Positions 1-10,100 of a stretch of DNA of 64,000 nt are shown one piece after another. The stretch spans positions 42,408,001 through 42,472,000 of the forward strand of contig JBITNC010000001.1 of assembly GCA_050084985.1 (NCBI GenBank), written 5' to 3'. The stretch is from Nageia nagi (Eukaryota; Pinophyta). The position numbers and the translations under genes are program-made. Numbering within the stretch: the stretch's first letter is position 1; each line of letters opens with the position of its first letter. Below the pieces are notes generated by a model that was not told where the DNA came from, made no database searches, and was given only the letters and a program-made list of their open reading frames with translations.

Positions 1-860
1 CTTTCTTTAGCATTGAAGTGATTGGGGATACAATTTTTTGAAAAATCATTAATGATTTTTCTAACAAAATTGATCTGACCAAGGAATGATTACAAGGCTT
101 TCTTGTTGGAAGGGAGTGTCAATGCTTCAATAGCTTTCAATCTATTTAAATCAATCACTAATCCCTTCTCTAAGATAATGTGGCTAAGTAATTTTCCTTG
201 GTTAACCGTAAAAATAGATTTTTTTAGATTAATTGAAATGCCAAATTTCATGCATTTTTCAAAAACTTGTTTGAGGTGTTTTAGATGATCCTTTTTACTT
301 TTAGAGAATACTATAATATCATCTAGATATACTAAGATAATCTTATTTATTAGTTCACCAAATGCATGATCCATGGCTTTTTGAAAAGTAGCTCCCATAT
401 TAGAAAGATCAAAAGGCATTCTTTGAAATGCTAATGTCCTCTATTTGGTTGTAAATGCAGTTTTATATTGGTCTTCATCTTTCATCCAAATATGGTTAAA
501 TTTTGAGTAGCTATCAATCATTAAAAAATAGCAAGCTTTGGATACTGTATGTAGGATCTATCCCATAGGTAGGAGAGGATAAGTATCTTTGAGGGACACT
601 TGATTCAAAATTTTGAAATCAATACATAGTCTTATTTCTCTACTTTTCTTTCTAACAGGAACTAGATTTGCAACGTAAGAAGAATGCTTGATAGGATAAA
701 TAATTTTTGAATCAAGTAGCTTAATCAATTCTTATTTCATGGCTTCTTCTATTTTTGGGTTGAATGGCCTTTATTTTTACCTGTATGGTTTGGCATCTAG
801 TTCAAGCTCAATTATGTGTTGGATGACACTTTTATCATATGTCTTGATATCATCATAAGT
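1..860 (-). pseudogene. Ty3/Gypsy reverse transcriptase, decayed, runs off left edge
   Basis: The minus strand reads as a Gypsy reverse transcriptase, the enzyme that copies element RNA into DNA inside the virus-like particle. Going down from about 835 one sees the pre-RT segment ending AKPYR, then IRLCIDFKILNQ, then an intact stretch at 419-90 that begins MPFDLSNMGATFQ and holds the catalytic box YLDDII (plus-strand 312-329). Several in-frame stops lie above 419, so no full product is possible. The reading continues past position 90 (SFLGQINFVRKI, the RT-to-RNase H connection) to the window edge, so RNase H and integrase lie outside. It is the pol part of the element whose protease and gag are at 1744-2052 and 3442-3894. 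Assignment to Gypsy is firm; the clade is not resolved. Confidence 0.85.
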
Positions 861-1743
861 TTAGGTAATTGCTTTTGATAACTCATGATAGATTTGAATC
901 ATAATAACTTTTTCTTCATCATAACACTCTAAACCTACTTTTATATACTTACCAATTTCTATTTCAAGCTCAACATAATTCTTCTTTTGCATGGATAAGG
1001 ATTTAGCTTTCTAGATATATTCTGAATCAAACAATATTTCAAAAGAGAGTAATCCTTTTAGTATAACATTATTTCTAAGTTGGATAACATCTAATTCTTA
1101 GAGATAGCTAAGTAATTCTTGAATACCAAAAGTGTGAGCTACTGCTTCATCCGAAAGGAATTTTATAATATGCTCATCAAAATTGAATACTTGCTAGAAA
1201 TTTACAACATCAGGTATTGAAGGCCTACATTAAACTTTGACTTCAAGAGCTCTTCTTTTATAATGAGCAGGATTATAATGTGTCCCTTTCCATCAAGTGC
1301 ATCAGCTATTTATTTGTACCTTTTAGGAATATATATAAAATTAATAGCTAAGAATGAATCTAATAAATCTTAAATTCTATTCTTATAGGTCTTTAGATAA
1401 TAATGTTTTGTACTAATCTAGTTTATGACTTGTTTTATGAGTAATTTTAAATCACCATGGAAAATTAGGCATTGATGCCTATATGATCACTTTAGATAAC
1501 CATAAATAAAGGACTTCATACTCAATGATATTATTTGTACAAATCCATATGAATTTGAAAGAGAATCTTTCATATTTCCTTCTTAGAGATTTGAATACAA
1601 CTCCAACTCCACATCCATGCTTACATCTAGATATATCAAGTACATTATCCATATATCATATTCCTTTTAATCTATGATCAAGATTGGTTGTACATATTTA
1701 TATAAATAATAATTACCCATGCTAGCATCTGTGACTTGATAAT
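861..1743 (-). other. Gypsy protease-RT linker, no open frame
   Basis: This stretch lies between the protease and RT parts of the minus-strand Gypsy element and has no frame longer than a few dozen codons. It is expected to be the degenerate linker of the polyprotein. I see no other gene in it. Confidence 0.5.
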
Positions 1744-2052
1744 TTAAATCATTTTTGAAAGAACTTTAGTTGTTAGGAGTAATTCTCTAAGCATATCCCT
1801 TTCAAACACTTCCATAGGTTGGAGGCCATTCATACAGTTTTGTTCTATGATCTTCTTAAGATGAATATGAGTATAGTATAAAGCTAAGTACCCTCCTAAT
1901 TTAGTAGTAAATTCTCTAAATAGACATATTCCAAATGTAGGTGGAAGATCAATCATAATGATATCTTGAATAACATAAATGTTAAAGAATGCATTCAAAG
2001 TTATTGGAACTCCTTTAACACTACCAATGACATCTACAGAGGAAGAATCCAA
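1744..2052 (-). pseudogene. Gypsy retropepsin-like protease fragment
   Basis: A 102-codon minus-strand frame resembles the retropepsin region of plant Gypsy polyproteins: a KGVPITLNAFFNIYVIQDI core followed by IMIDLPPTFGICLFREF and TKLGG, matching the usual DLPP-x-(Y/F)GM-LLSR-W-LGG pattern after the aspartic protease core. Such proteases cut the gag-pol polyprotein. The N-terminal catalytic D-S/T-G part is not clearly readable, so this is a remnant. Its place between gag (3442-3894) and RT (1-860) on the same strand gives the normal Gypsy order gag-PR-RT. Function is inferred from family pattern and position. Confidence 0.6.
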
Positions 2053-3441
2053 TTGTATGAAATTTTTAATACATCTTTAATATACAACTTCATTTCATTT
2101 GTAAGAGCTTTATGAATCATAATTATTATAGCTCTGGTATGTATGATACAGTTATTTACTACCAACTTCTAATCTTAGGGATAGATAGAATGGTGGGGGT
2201 CTCCTTATACCTATGGGAGCTAGAGGGACATCATAAATATTGAAAAGATGATATTTTTTTCATTTATCCTCTTTTTACTATTCCTTAATTTCAAGGTCAT
2301 ATTACAAAAATCTAATTGACTAGGTATCTTTAATGCATCAAACATAGTTATCTTAGAAGGAGTTTTCTTCACTTTTCCATAATATTATATGTAGCATATG
2401 GGACAAACTTACTTGATTTTTCTTGTTAATGTGTTTTGAATTTTGAGTGGATTTTTCTTTGTGATAATTTATAATAAAAGGATACCTAAACATATTAGGT
2501 CTCTCTTTCTTTGGGACTTTTTTCTGACTATAAGCATGATTTGTTTTAGTAGGGACATTAGTACACAGATTCTGAGAAAACTGCTCAGATGTGCTGAGAA
2601 TTGATATTAGTGATTCTAAAGCTAGGCTAAAGGATTCATAGCTTTCTTAGGTTTAGGTTGTACTAGAATAAATGTCTCAATTTTGATGAGTAACTAAAGG
2701 TTGTTGTGGAGCTTGTTAAAGAAGAAGCTCTAGTTTGAACATAATTCGCTTATTCTCTAGTATATCCCAAAAGCTAAAAATTTACAATGGTGAGATTAGT
2801 AGCAAGATCTAATGTAGGTTCCACCATATAATATGAATATAATCCCAAATATTGATATTGATAAACACACATGAGTTTTAGAAAATGAGGAGCTGAACAT
2901 GGGGAACACCATTATGTAATGCTTGGAGCAACACTTTCTAAGAACTCATCATAATAATATTTTCAATTATTTTGGAGATACTTGATTATTTGGCTAGTTT
3001 ATCTTGGGATAGATCTAGGTTGATATTAATGATCATATCTTGTATAATTAAAACCTTTGATTCTACTTTCTTGCAAAGTGAGCTTATTGGTAAGATTCTT
3101 GATAGTTACCTCTAATTCCTTATTCTTTTCTCTTCTTGAGATTTAGGATTAGTACTAGCAATAGTGGATGTAAGAGTAGGTAATGTTGGTATCTAATTCT
3201 AAATAATAGGCTAAGGAAGGAGGTGGTAAGGCTAAAACTCCAGGATGAGCAATTTGTGGAACTTGTTTAGGAGGTAAATCAAGAAATAATTGCATAATGG
3301 TTCTAGGCTGCATCTTTTCAGAGGATACCAAGGTATGCTCTATAGTTTTTTATATCTAGTAAACATATGAGAAGGTATATATTGATATTATAATAAGCAT
3401 ATTAAGGTCTAGGAGAAAGGCCTTCCTATAATATACAGATC
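2053..3441 (-). other. decayed gag C-terminus and gag-protease linker of the Gypsy element
   Basis: No frame of useful length survives. By position this should hold the nucleocapsid part of gag, but I could not read a CCHC knuckle with confidence. Nothing else is recognisable. Confidence 0.4.
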
Positions 3442-3894
3442 TTAGGTATTTATTGGACTAATCCTTACTGGAATAGACTTCCATGTTCTCTCAAATTTGA
3501 TATTGAAATCATTAATGGACTCATGAAGATATCTTTTGATACATGGTATAAGGCTAAGGAATGTAATATCATCACTATCTATAGAAAATCTTTTAATTAA
3601 AGCTTGACATAACTCTTCCCATGAATTTATAGATTGGGGTGTGAGAGTTCTGAACCATTCAACTGCTTTACCTTCAAAAGAGTGTGATAATAACCTAGTT
3701 ATCATAGTTTCATCAGTGATATCAAAGCTTGAAGCCAACAAAGATACATTTTGATAATGTTCATGTAGTGTTTTACTAGACCCATCATGTTTAGGTAAAA
3801 TTTTTAATGCTACTTGAGGTATAGCAAGGGTGTTAGTAGCAACAACCAAAGGATGACCATTATTTCAAGTAGGAAAATCTATTGGTTGAGCCAT
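3442..3894 (-). pseudogene. Ty3/Gypsy gag capsid domain fragment
   Basis: The minus-strand frame shows a retrotransposon gag (capsid) domain: LKILPKHDGSSKTLHEHYQN, then GKAVEWFRTL and SWEELCQALIKRF, then SINDFNIKFERTW. The W-(F/Y)-x-L and FxxRF-like signatures are typical of this structural protein, which forms the particle that packages element RNA. An upstream ATG at 3892-3894 is in frame but separated by one TGA, so the 135-codon open part starts at 3849. The frame is closed at 3442 inside the domain. With the protease and RT to its left it forms one minus-strand Gypsy element; its 5' LTR would lie to the right, but I could not place it. Confidence 0.8.
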
Positions 3895-5378
3895 GCTTAG
3901 AGTATTGGTAGTAGGTGAAGGATTTTCTAAGGTTGAATCAAATACAATTGATAGTGGATTATCCTTTAAGGGAAATATAGGGGATACAACCTAGGAAATC
4001 TTTCATCTAGTCCTCCTATGAAGGAACTGATAGCTCTTAGAACCTAGGTATCTAAGGGAGCTTTTGGGGCTACTAGTAAGTTTGTGTTCTAGAGGTGCCA
4101 GGGTTCAAAATATTGATTGGTTGATAGCAAGTCACTAATAAGGTTAAAAGAATCTTATAATATTTGAATAATTTAATTGATAGCCCACCAGACACAGTTA
4201 TCTAGCCTATTTATGCCTGTTAAATATGGAATTTAGTTTGTATCCCATCAAGCATGCCAAAAATGGAAGCTTCTATTATTTATTGGTATAATGTAACCTC
4301 AAATGGTTTGGTCTAGTTGAGTTCTCCATTGCCTACATTAGTAGGTTTCCTTGAAAGAGTAAAGGGTGGGCATGTGATTAGTATGGTTTTCTACTCAATC
4401 TTCGGGTTATAGGTCGATTCTTATAAATTGTAAAATTTTAAAGTAACAAGAAAGAGATAAAAGGAAGAGAGTTAATAGAAAGTGATGAATACATTAAACT
4501 AAAATATAAATAAGAACTTCATAGCCTAGGCATTACAACACAGACAATAATCTATAACCAAGATTAAGAATAGTGAGCTATCTTACCCTTAGGGTCTTGC
4601 AATCATAATACATAGCCATAACTTAAGATAAAATCTTATACATAACATTTACAAAAGTAATAAATAGCCACTTATTGCAAAAGAGAAAAGCATTATCTAT
4701 TTGCATTATCATATATGAAAGTATCTTACAAACTTGGACAAATTTGCTAGAATGTCTAACCTCTTTGATTTCTAACAATCCATAATTTATACATTTGCAT
4801 GCCATGTTGGGTTGTTGTTGATCATTAATATACATAAATTACTCATCTTATTGAAAATAGCAAAGAAACTTTCTTATAAGAAATATTACAACTATGTTAG
4901 ATTACATAGTGAACAAGTACCAATAGCATGACTATTTGGGAATTTACAATTTTTATTAGTCATATCCATTAAATCACAATCCTCTTGACATGTTGCTGCT
5001 CCTTCTTTGCCTTGTAGTTGATTGAATATGGTACTATAGTTGATTGAATAAGTACTCATCTATAGTTGATAGGTATGATTTGGTATTATGTTATGTTGGT
5101 AGTATCTACTTCTCTGCAAGATTGATGGTCCATATTGTAGTTCTGAATGAATAGAGTAATGGGGGTTATGAATAGTATATCAACTTAGTTCAAGAAGAAA
5201 CTACCATTGTTATATGTAATTGAGTTTAATTCAACACATTAATAGGGCCCTGGGGTCAAACACTTAAGATTAAGTGGACCTAGGTGTTACTTCTTATCCA
5301 TTACTCTTACCTTAGTTTGGAAGGTCTTATTTTTTTGATAGGTTCTATTAATAATTTGGCTCTTTTTAATACCCACTG
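3895..5378. other. non-coding stretch between two divergent Gypsy elements
   Basis: No supported coding region. It separates the minus-strand Gypsy gag on the left from the plus-strand Gypsy gag on the right, so it should contain leader or LTR sequence of one or both. No paired LTR, primer-binding site or target duplication could be recognised by eye. Confidence 0.4.
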
Positions 5379-5640
5379 TTTTAGCCAAAAGTTTTGATGT
5401 CATCACTCAAAATTGATGGGCTCTATTTGGTATCTTCATGAATCATCACCCACCATTACTTATTCTAGGACCTACTAATTTTAGCCAAAATTTTGATGTC
5501 ATCACTCAAAATTAGGGGCTTTATTTGGTATCTTCATGAATCATCACCTACCATTACTTATTCTAGAACTCGCTAATTTTAACCAAAATTTTTGACATCA
5601 TTAATGAAAATTGGTAGGCTTTATTTACTTCTAGGCATCT
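5379..5640. repeat. tandem repeat, unit about 100 bp, three copies
   Basis: A unit starting TTTTAGCCAAAAGTTTTGA begins at 5379, recurs at 5479, and in a more diverged form at 5577. The first two copies share most of their length, including a TCTTCATGAATCATCACC segment. Possibly part of an LTR or leader of the adjacent Gypsy element. Confidence 0.75.
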
Positions 5641-5671
5641 CCATTGATTATTTTAACATAACTTGGACTTA

Positions 5672-5795
5672 TATTTACAAAAACTCTAGATAATGTATTT
5701 ACAAAAACTCCTAAACACTGTATTTACAAAAACCTCCTAGACACTATATTTACAATAACTCTTAGACACTATATTTAAAATAAATCCAAATATTT
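5672..5795. repeat. short tandem repeat, unit about 25-30 bp
   Basis: About five degenerate units of the form TATTTACAAAAACTCCTAGA follow each other. They lie just after the 100-bp tandem repeat, suggesting one repeat-prone non-coding block. Confidence 0.7.
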
Positions 5796-6189
5796 CCTTA
5801 GACTTTTCTCTTCCCATACATAATTCAGCACTGCCCATATTGACATATTTACTCTTGGACATGATTCTTTTATACATAAAATTCCCACCCCATTTGACTA
5901 TTAATACGACTTAAAGTTTATCCTCAGGAGTTATCACAACACCCAATCAACTTTAACTAGAAATTTATAAGGCAAAATATCAAAGATAAGGACTTATAAA
6001 TACAATAGATGGACTATATGTAGAATAGCTGATCTTGACAACACCAAAATTCTTTAGACTTAGGGCTAATAGAAGACTCAAATATCATGTTAAGGGAAGA
6101 GAGTTGGAATGAAAAATTTTTGAAAAGAATGAAGAATAAAAGAATGATAGTGTGTTACCCCAAGTCAGAGTGCAATTCTAAAAGAATAA

Positions 6190-7322
6190 ATGCTAGCTTC
6201 TACTCAAGCTATTCTTGACAAATTGCAAAAGTTGGAGGTTGGTAACCAAGATTCAAACCATAATCAAACATATGAGCAATTGTATAATAAACCCATTCAT
6301 CCTTTCGTACCATATTACATTTGGCCAAATAATTTTGAACTTCTAAAGTTTGATAAATTCAAAGGTAAAGAGAATCCAAAATATCATTTGAGAATGTTCA
6401 AACATGAGTGCTACTTGATTATCATATTGATCCTTTAATGTTGAGAATATTCCCTATGATTTTAAGTGGAAAAGCTTTGGATTGGTACAATAGCTTGCGA
6501 AAACACCTCTTCACACTTTTTAGCAATTATCAAATCTATTTCTTAATCATTTTTCTATTAATATTAACAAACAAACCACATTAAGTGATTTGTATAATCT
6601 TAAACAATTTTCGAATGAACATTTGCTGATTATGTGACTAGATGAGAGTTATTGTTCATGAACTTACCTTTACCATACCTCAAGCTGAATTGATACACCT
6701 ATTTTCAAAAAGTTGTGCAAAGCATATTTCCAACACACTTCAAATCCAACATTTACCTAATTTTGAAGTAGCTATTAGAATGGCTAAAAGGATTGAATAT
6801 GTGAATGTGTATAATGGTGATGTTAAGCTCTGAAATAAGCAAGACAATCAAAAGAGGAAGGGATCTTTTCCAACCCCTCCTCAACCTCAAGTAAACCAAG
6901 AAACATTAAATCAACCACCCATTGCATAGCCACCACCACCCACTAACCCATGTCCAATCCAAACCAAAGCTCAAGTGCAAGGTAACAAACCTAGACCACC
7001 AAGACCCAAGAGAGATTATACCCCTCTATGTGATTCAATTTCTAATGTTTTACAGAAATGTTTAAATGCATAAATTATTACACTTCTTAACATTAGTAAA
7101 GAAGATCCAAATGTTCTAAAACCTATTTGGTATAGAGAAAATGATTATTATGCTTTTCATAGAGCAAAAGGGCATCAAATTGATAAGTGCCATCACTTTA
7201 AAAATGTGATCCAAGATTTGATTGAAAGGGGAGACCTTATTATAGACAATCCACTTAAACCCCCTAATCAAATTTAAATGTTTATAAGGATCCACTTCCA
7301 AGGCAAACCCAAGTTTATGCAA
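6190..7322 (+). pseudogene. Gypsy (Tat-like) gag, broken
   Basis: Pieces of a Gypsy gag lie in succession on the plus strand. 6190-6438 has a coiled N-terminus then FDKFKGKENPKYHLRMF, the start of the capsid domain; frameshifted sequence follows with a GKALDWY-like segment; 6642-6833 carries the capsid end, with AIRMAKRIE. Around 7130-7270 a reading beginning WYRENDYYAFHRAKGHQIDK fits the C-x-F-H-x(5)-H-x(4)-C-type finger of Tat/Athila gag proteins, with the first Cys replaced by Tyr. Stops and frameshifts separate all parts, so no gag protein can be made. It belongs to the element whose protease starts near 7680 and resumes at 17364. Confidence 0.75.
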
Positions 7323-8081
7323 ACCAAGTGAATTATGTTAATAATCCTTCTTTGCAAAATTTTGTTGGTATGATCCATTTTGTTACAAGAAACCAAACAA
7401 ACACCCCTCTAAGGCAAGACACCTCAAGTTCAAATCAAGCTCTAAGGCATAATTATTATAAAGGAATCCAAGGTCTAAGAAGTCCTACTCATAATAAAAA
7501 CCAAACGTGTATTATTGTCATAATTAAATCCAGTATCACCCATCAATTAAAATCATTACCAACCAAGATGTCCATTTTTTATTTACTTCAAATCTCCAAA
7601 GCTCATAGAGATGCACTTATGGAAGTCCACAAATCCATTAAAGTATAAGCCCAAGATGTAGAAGCTTTTACCAATTTTTTTGGGTCATGTGCAATCATGT
7701 GATTCAAGTGCTATAAAATTTTATGAACATGAGATTATTGAGTTAGGACTTCTTAGACCCCACCCTCCTCTTTTCATTATTGCTTTTATAGAGGGTCTAA
7801 ACTTTAAAAGAGGTTTAATTGATAATGTTTCAAGTTTAAATGTTATTTCTTCTTCAACTTTGAACCATCTTAACATACCTCAAAGTAGTCTATCCTCTTC
7901 CAACTTACAACTAAGGGATTTCAATGATATTATTTCTACCACTATGGCCACTATAGTATTGCCCATCAAGGTGGGACCAATAACATTACATACCTTATTC
8001 CATGTCATTAAAGGAACCTTACAATATAACCTACTACTTGGAAGACCATGGATAGATGAAATGAAGTGTGTACCTTCTTCA
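7323..8081 (+). pseudogene. Gypsy protease, 5' part, cut by a Copia insertion
   Basis: The frame at 7680-8087 is a retropepsin-like domain: FKRGLIDNVSSLNVISSSTL (where a D-x-G-S-x-N-(I/L)-(L/I) active site is expected; the G appears as N), then VGPITLHTLFHVI and LLLGRPWIDEMKCVPSS. The ending is the conserved GRPW-I-VPS box of Tat-like Gypsy polyproteins. The domain stops abruptly at 8081, where the SIRE-type Copia LTR begins, and its next residues (LHQCIKFCHEGK) are found at 17364 onward. The open frame reads six bases into the LTR before closing. 7323-7679 is gag-protease linker with a short unassigned frame. Confidence 0.85.
8077..8081. repeat. target-site duplication, left copy (CTTCA)
   Basis: CTTCA directly precedes the TG of the left LTR and is repeated at 17359-17363 directly after the CA of the right LTR, as made by Copia integrase. 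Confidence 0.95.
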
Positions 8082-10037
8082 TGTTGAGCATGTGTGATTG
8101 TCATTGTTGTCAACACGTGGTTTTGGTAAAGACCGGGTTCCGGAGGTGATGAGGTCAGCAAGGAGAATTGAAAAGTCAGGGTTAGTAAATAAAGCGTTCC
8201 GGAAGAGATGACGTTAGTGATTTCGGGCCTTAACCCAAAACCGGAGCCCGGAAGTGATGAGGTCAGCAAGGAGCGATCAAATAGCCGGTGCCAGTAAGTA
8301 AAACATTCTGGAGGGAAGAGATGATGTAACAGGAAGAACGATGCTTACATTTTTGAATGAAATCGGGTTCTGGAGATGATGAGGTTAGCAAGGGGTGATT
8401 AAAAAGGTTGGAGTCAGTAGATTAAGCATTCCGGAATGAAATGATAAAAGCTCAGTTGTGAAAAAAATTGGGTTCCAGAGAAAGTGAGTAGAGCATTCCG
8501 GAAGCATGAAGATGACATCACAGGGAGAATAACGTTCACATTTTTGAATGAAATCGGGTCCCGGAGATGATGAGGTCAGCAAGGAGTGATCAAATAACTG
8601 GAGCCAGTGAGTAAAACATTCCAGAATGTAGAGATGAGAACAGTAAAGAGAGATCAAATAGTTGGAGCCAGTAAATAGAATATCTCAGAAGTGACAAGGA
8701 CAGCGAGAAGTCAGATCACATCTTTAAGTTTCTTTTTTCCAGAAATGACATCAGCACGGACATCGTGGGAAGCATTTTACTCTACTTCCAGAGTCCAGAG
8801 AAGATGACGTTAGCAGTTGGTGTTGAAAAGTCTGGAAGGCCACACAGATACCTTGGAACTCTCTTTCGGAGTCCAAAGATGATGACATCATGGTGTGGAC
8901 ATCGCGGGAAGCATTTTACTCTAATTTCAGAGTCTAGAGAAGATGACGTTAGCAGTTGGTGTTGAAAAGTCCGGAAGGCCACGCAGATATCTTGGAACTC
9001 TCTTCCGGAGTCCAGAGATGATGACATCATGGTGAATACAATAAACATCCAGTAAGCTAGTAGGCCACGCAGATACCTTGGAACTCTCTTCCGGAGTCCG
9101 AAGATGATGACATCATGGTGAATACAATAAACATTCGGTAAGCTAGTCAATCTCTAGGCTATAGAAAGAGACTCTGGAACTAAGGCAAAAGAAACCTAGA
9201 ACTACCATTATGAAGAAGAAAAGAGTCTGGGATTATCAGAAATAATCAGATACTATCAAATCTCTGAAATCAGTGGAGAAAGAGCTATACTTTTCTGAAT
9301 AACTCTGTTTGAGCAATAGAAGCGTTCGTCAGTTACAGCAGTTGCAGTCTCGGATAGTGAACTCTCTTAGTGCAAGAGCAGTTACAAATAAAGATTCCTT
9401 TTCAGTTTGTTTTTGATAACGTGTTATGACAGGAACAGTTTTGTGGGGGGTTTTCTTGATGTGTAACAGTTTTTAGAGGGTATTGTAGATGGAGTGAAAA
9501 ATGTGAGAAGTGAAGTGCGGGTGTGGAGGTAATAGTGTGGAAGAAGGGAGTATCAGGACGATGTGAAGTGAGCAAACGAATATGCAGAGAGTATAGTGAT
9601 TATTTAACTGTGTTACTTTGGAGCTGTGTGCAGAGATCAAATAATGAGCATTAGAGCTAGACCATTGAGGGTCTTCTAGAACTATGTTCTTTCCTCCTTT
9701 TTGAATGTTGTATCAAGTGGGTGCTTGAGAGCTGGAGTTGGTGCTCCAAGCAGTAGGTGCTGCTATTTTTAAAGTGGTAGTTGGTGCTACCCTTCACAGT
9801 TGGTGCTGTGAATCTGTAAGCTTTCTTTAATGACTAGATTTGGATTGGAGTCCAAGCAGTCATTTTTGGGGATGTAGCCAATCTGGTGAACCTCGTTATA
9901 TCTGGTGTTGTGTGATGTACTTGGTGTGCTTGCTCAATTTTCTTTGTCTTTTAATCTGTCCTTATTTAAGAAGCTTAAATTGATTATTTTTTATACACTG
10001 ATTCACCCCCCCTCTCAGTGTCACTCGAAGTCCAACA
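8082..10037 (+). repeat. 5' LTR of the SIRE-type element
   Basis: Begins TGTTGAGCATGTGTGATTG and ends CACTCGAAGTCCAACA; matches 15404-17358 throughout. It holds many TTCCGG/TCCGGA palindromes in its first half and internal direct repeats at 8758-9147. Short frames inside it are chance. Confidence 0.95.
8758..9147 (+). repeat. direct repeats inside the 5' LTR (139-bp and 86-bp periods)
   Basis: A segment beginning GGACATCGTGGGAAGCATTT at 8758 recurs at 8897 (139-bp spacing). Its downstream part, beginning AGGCCACGCAGAT, is repeated at 8976 and 9062 (86-bp spacing), each copy ending in GTAAGCTAG. The 3' LTR has the same structure at about 16080-16469, so the repeats predate the insertion. Confidence 0.9.
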
Positions 10038-10039
10038 AT

Positions 10040-10052
10040 TGGTATCAGAGCC
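10040..10052 (+). promoter_or_regulatory. primer-binding site, initiator tRNA-Met type
   Basis: TGGTATCAGAGCC lies two bases after the 5' LTR and is the usual complement of the 3' end of initiator tRNA-Met, which primes minus-strand DNA synthesis. Confidence 0.95.
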
Positions 10053-10100
10053 GGTTCCTACTTAGGCTATAACAGCTAAGGAGATCCTGGTAGTGACACT

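Noticed and set aside
8782-9150. Open frames inside the SIRE LTR with repeated segments
   Set aside because: They translate the internal direct repeats of the LTR and differ between the two LTR copies.
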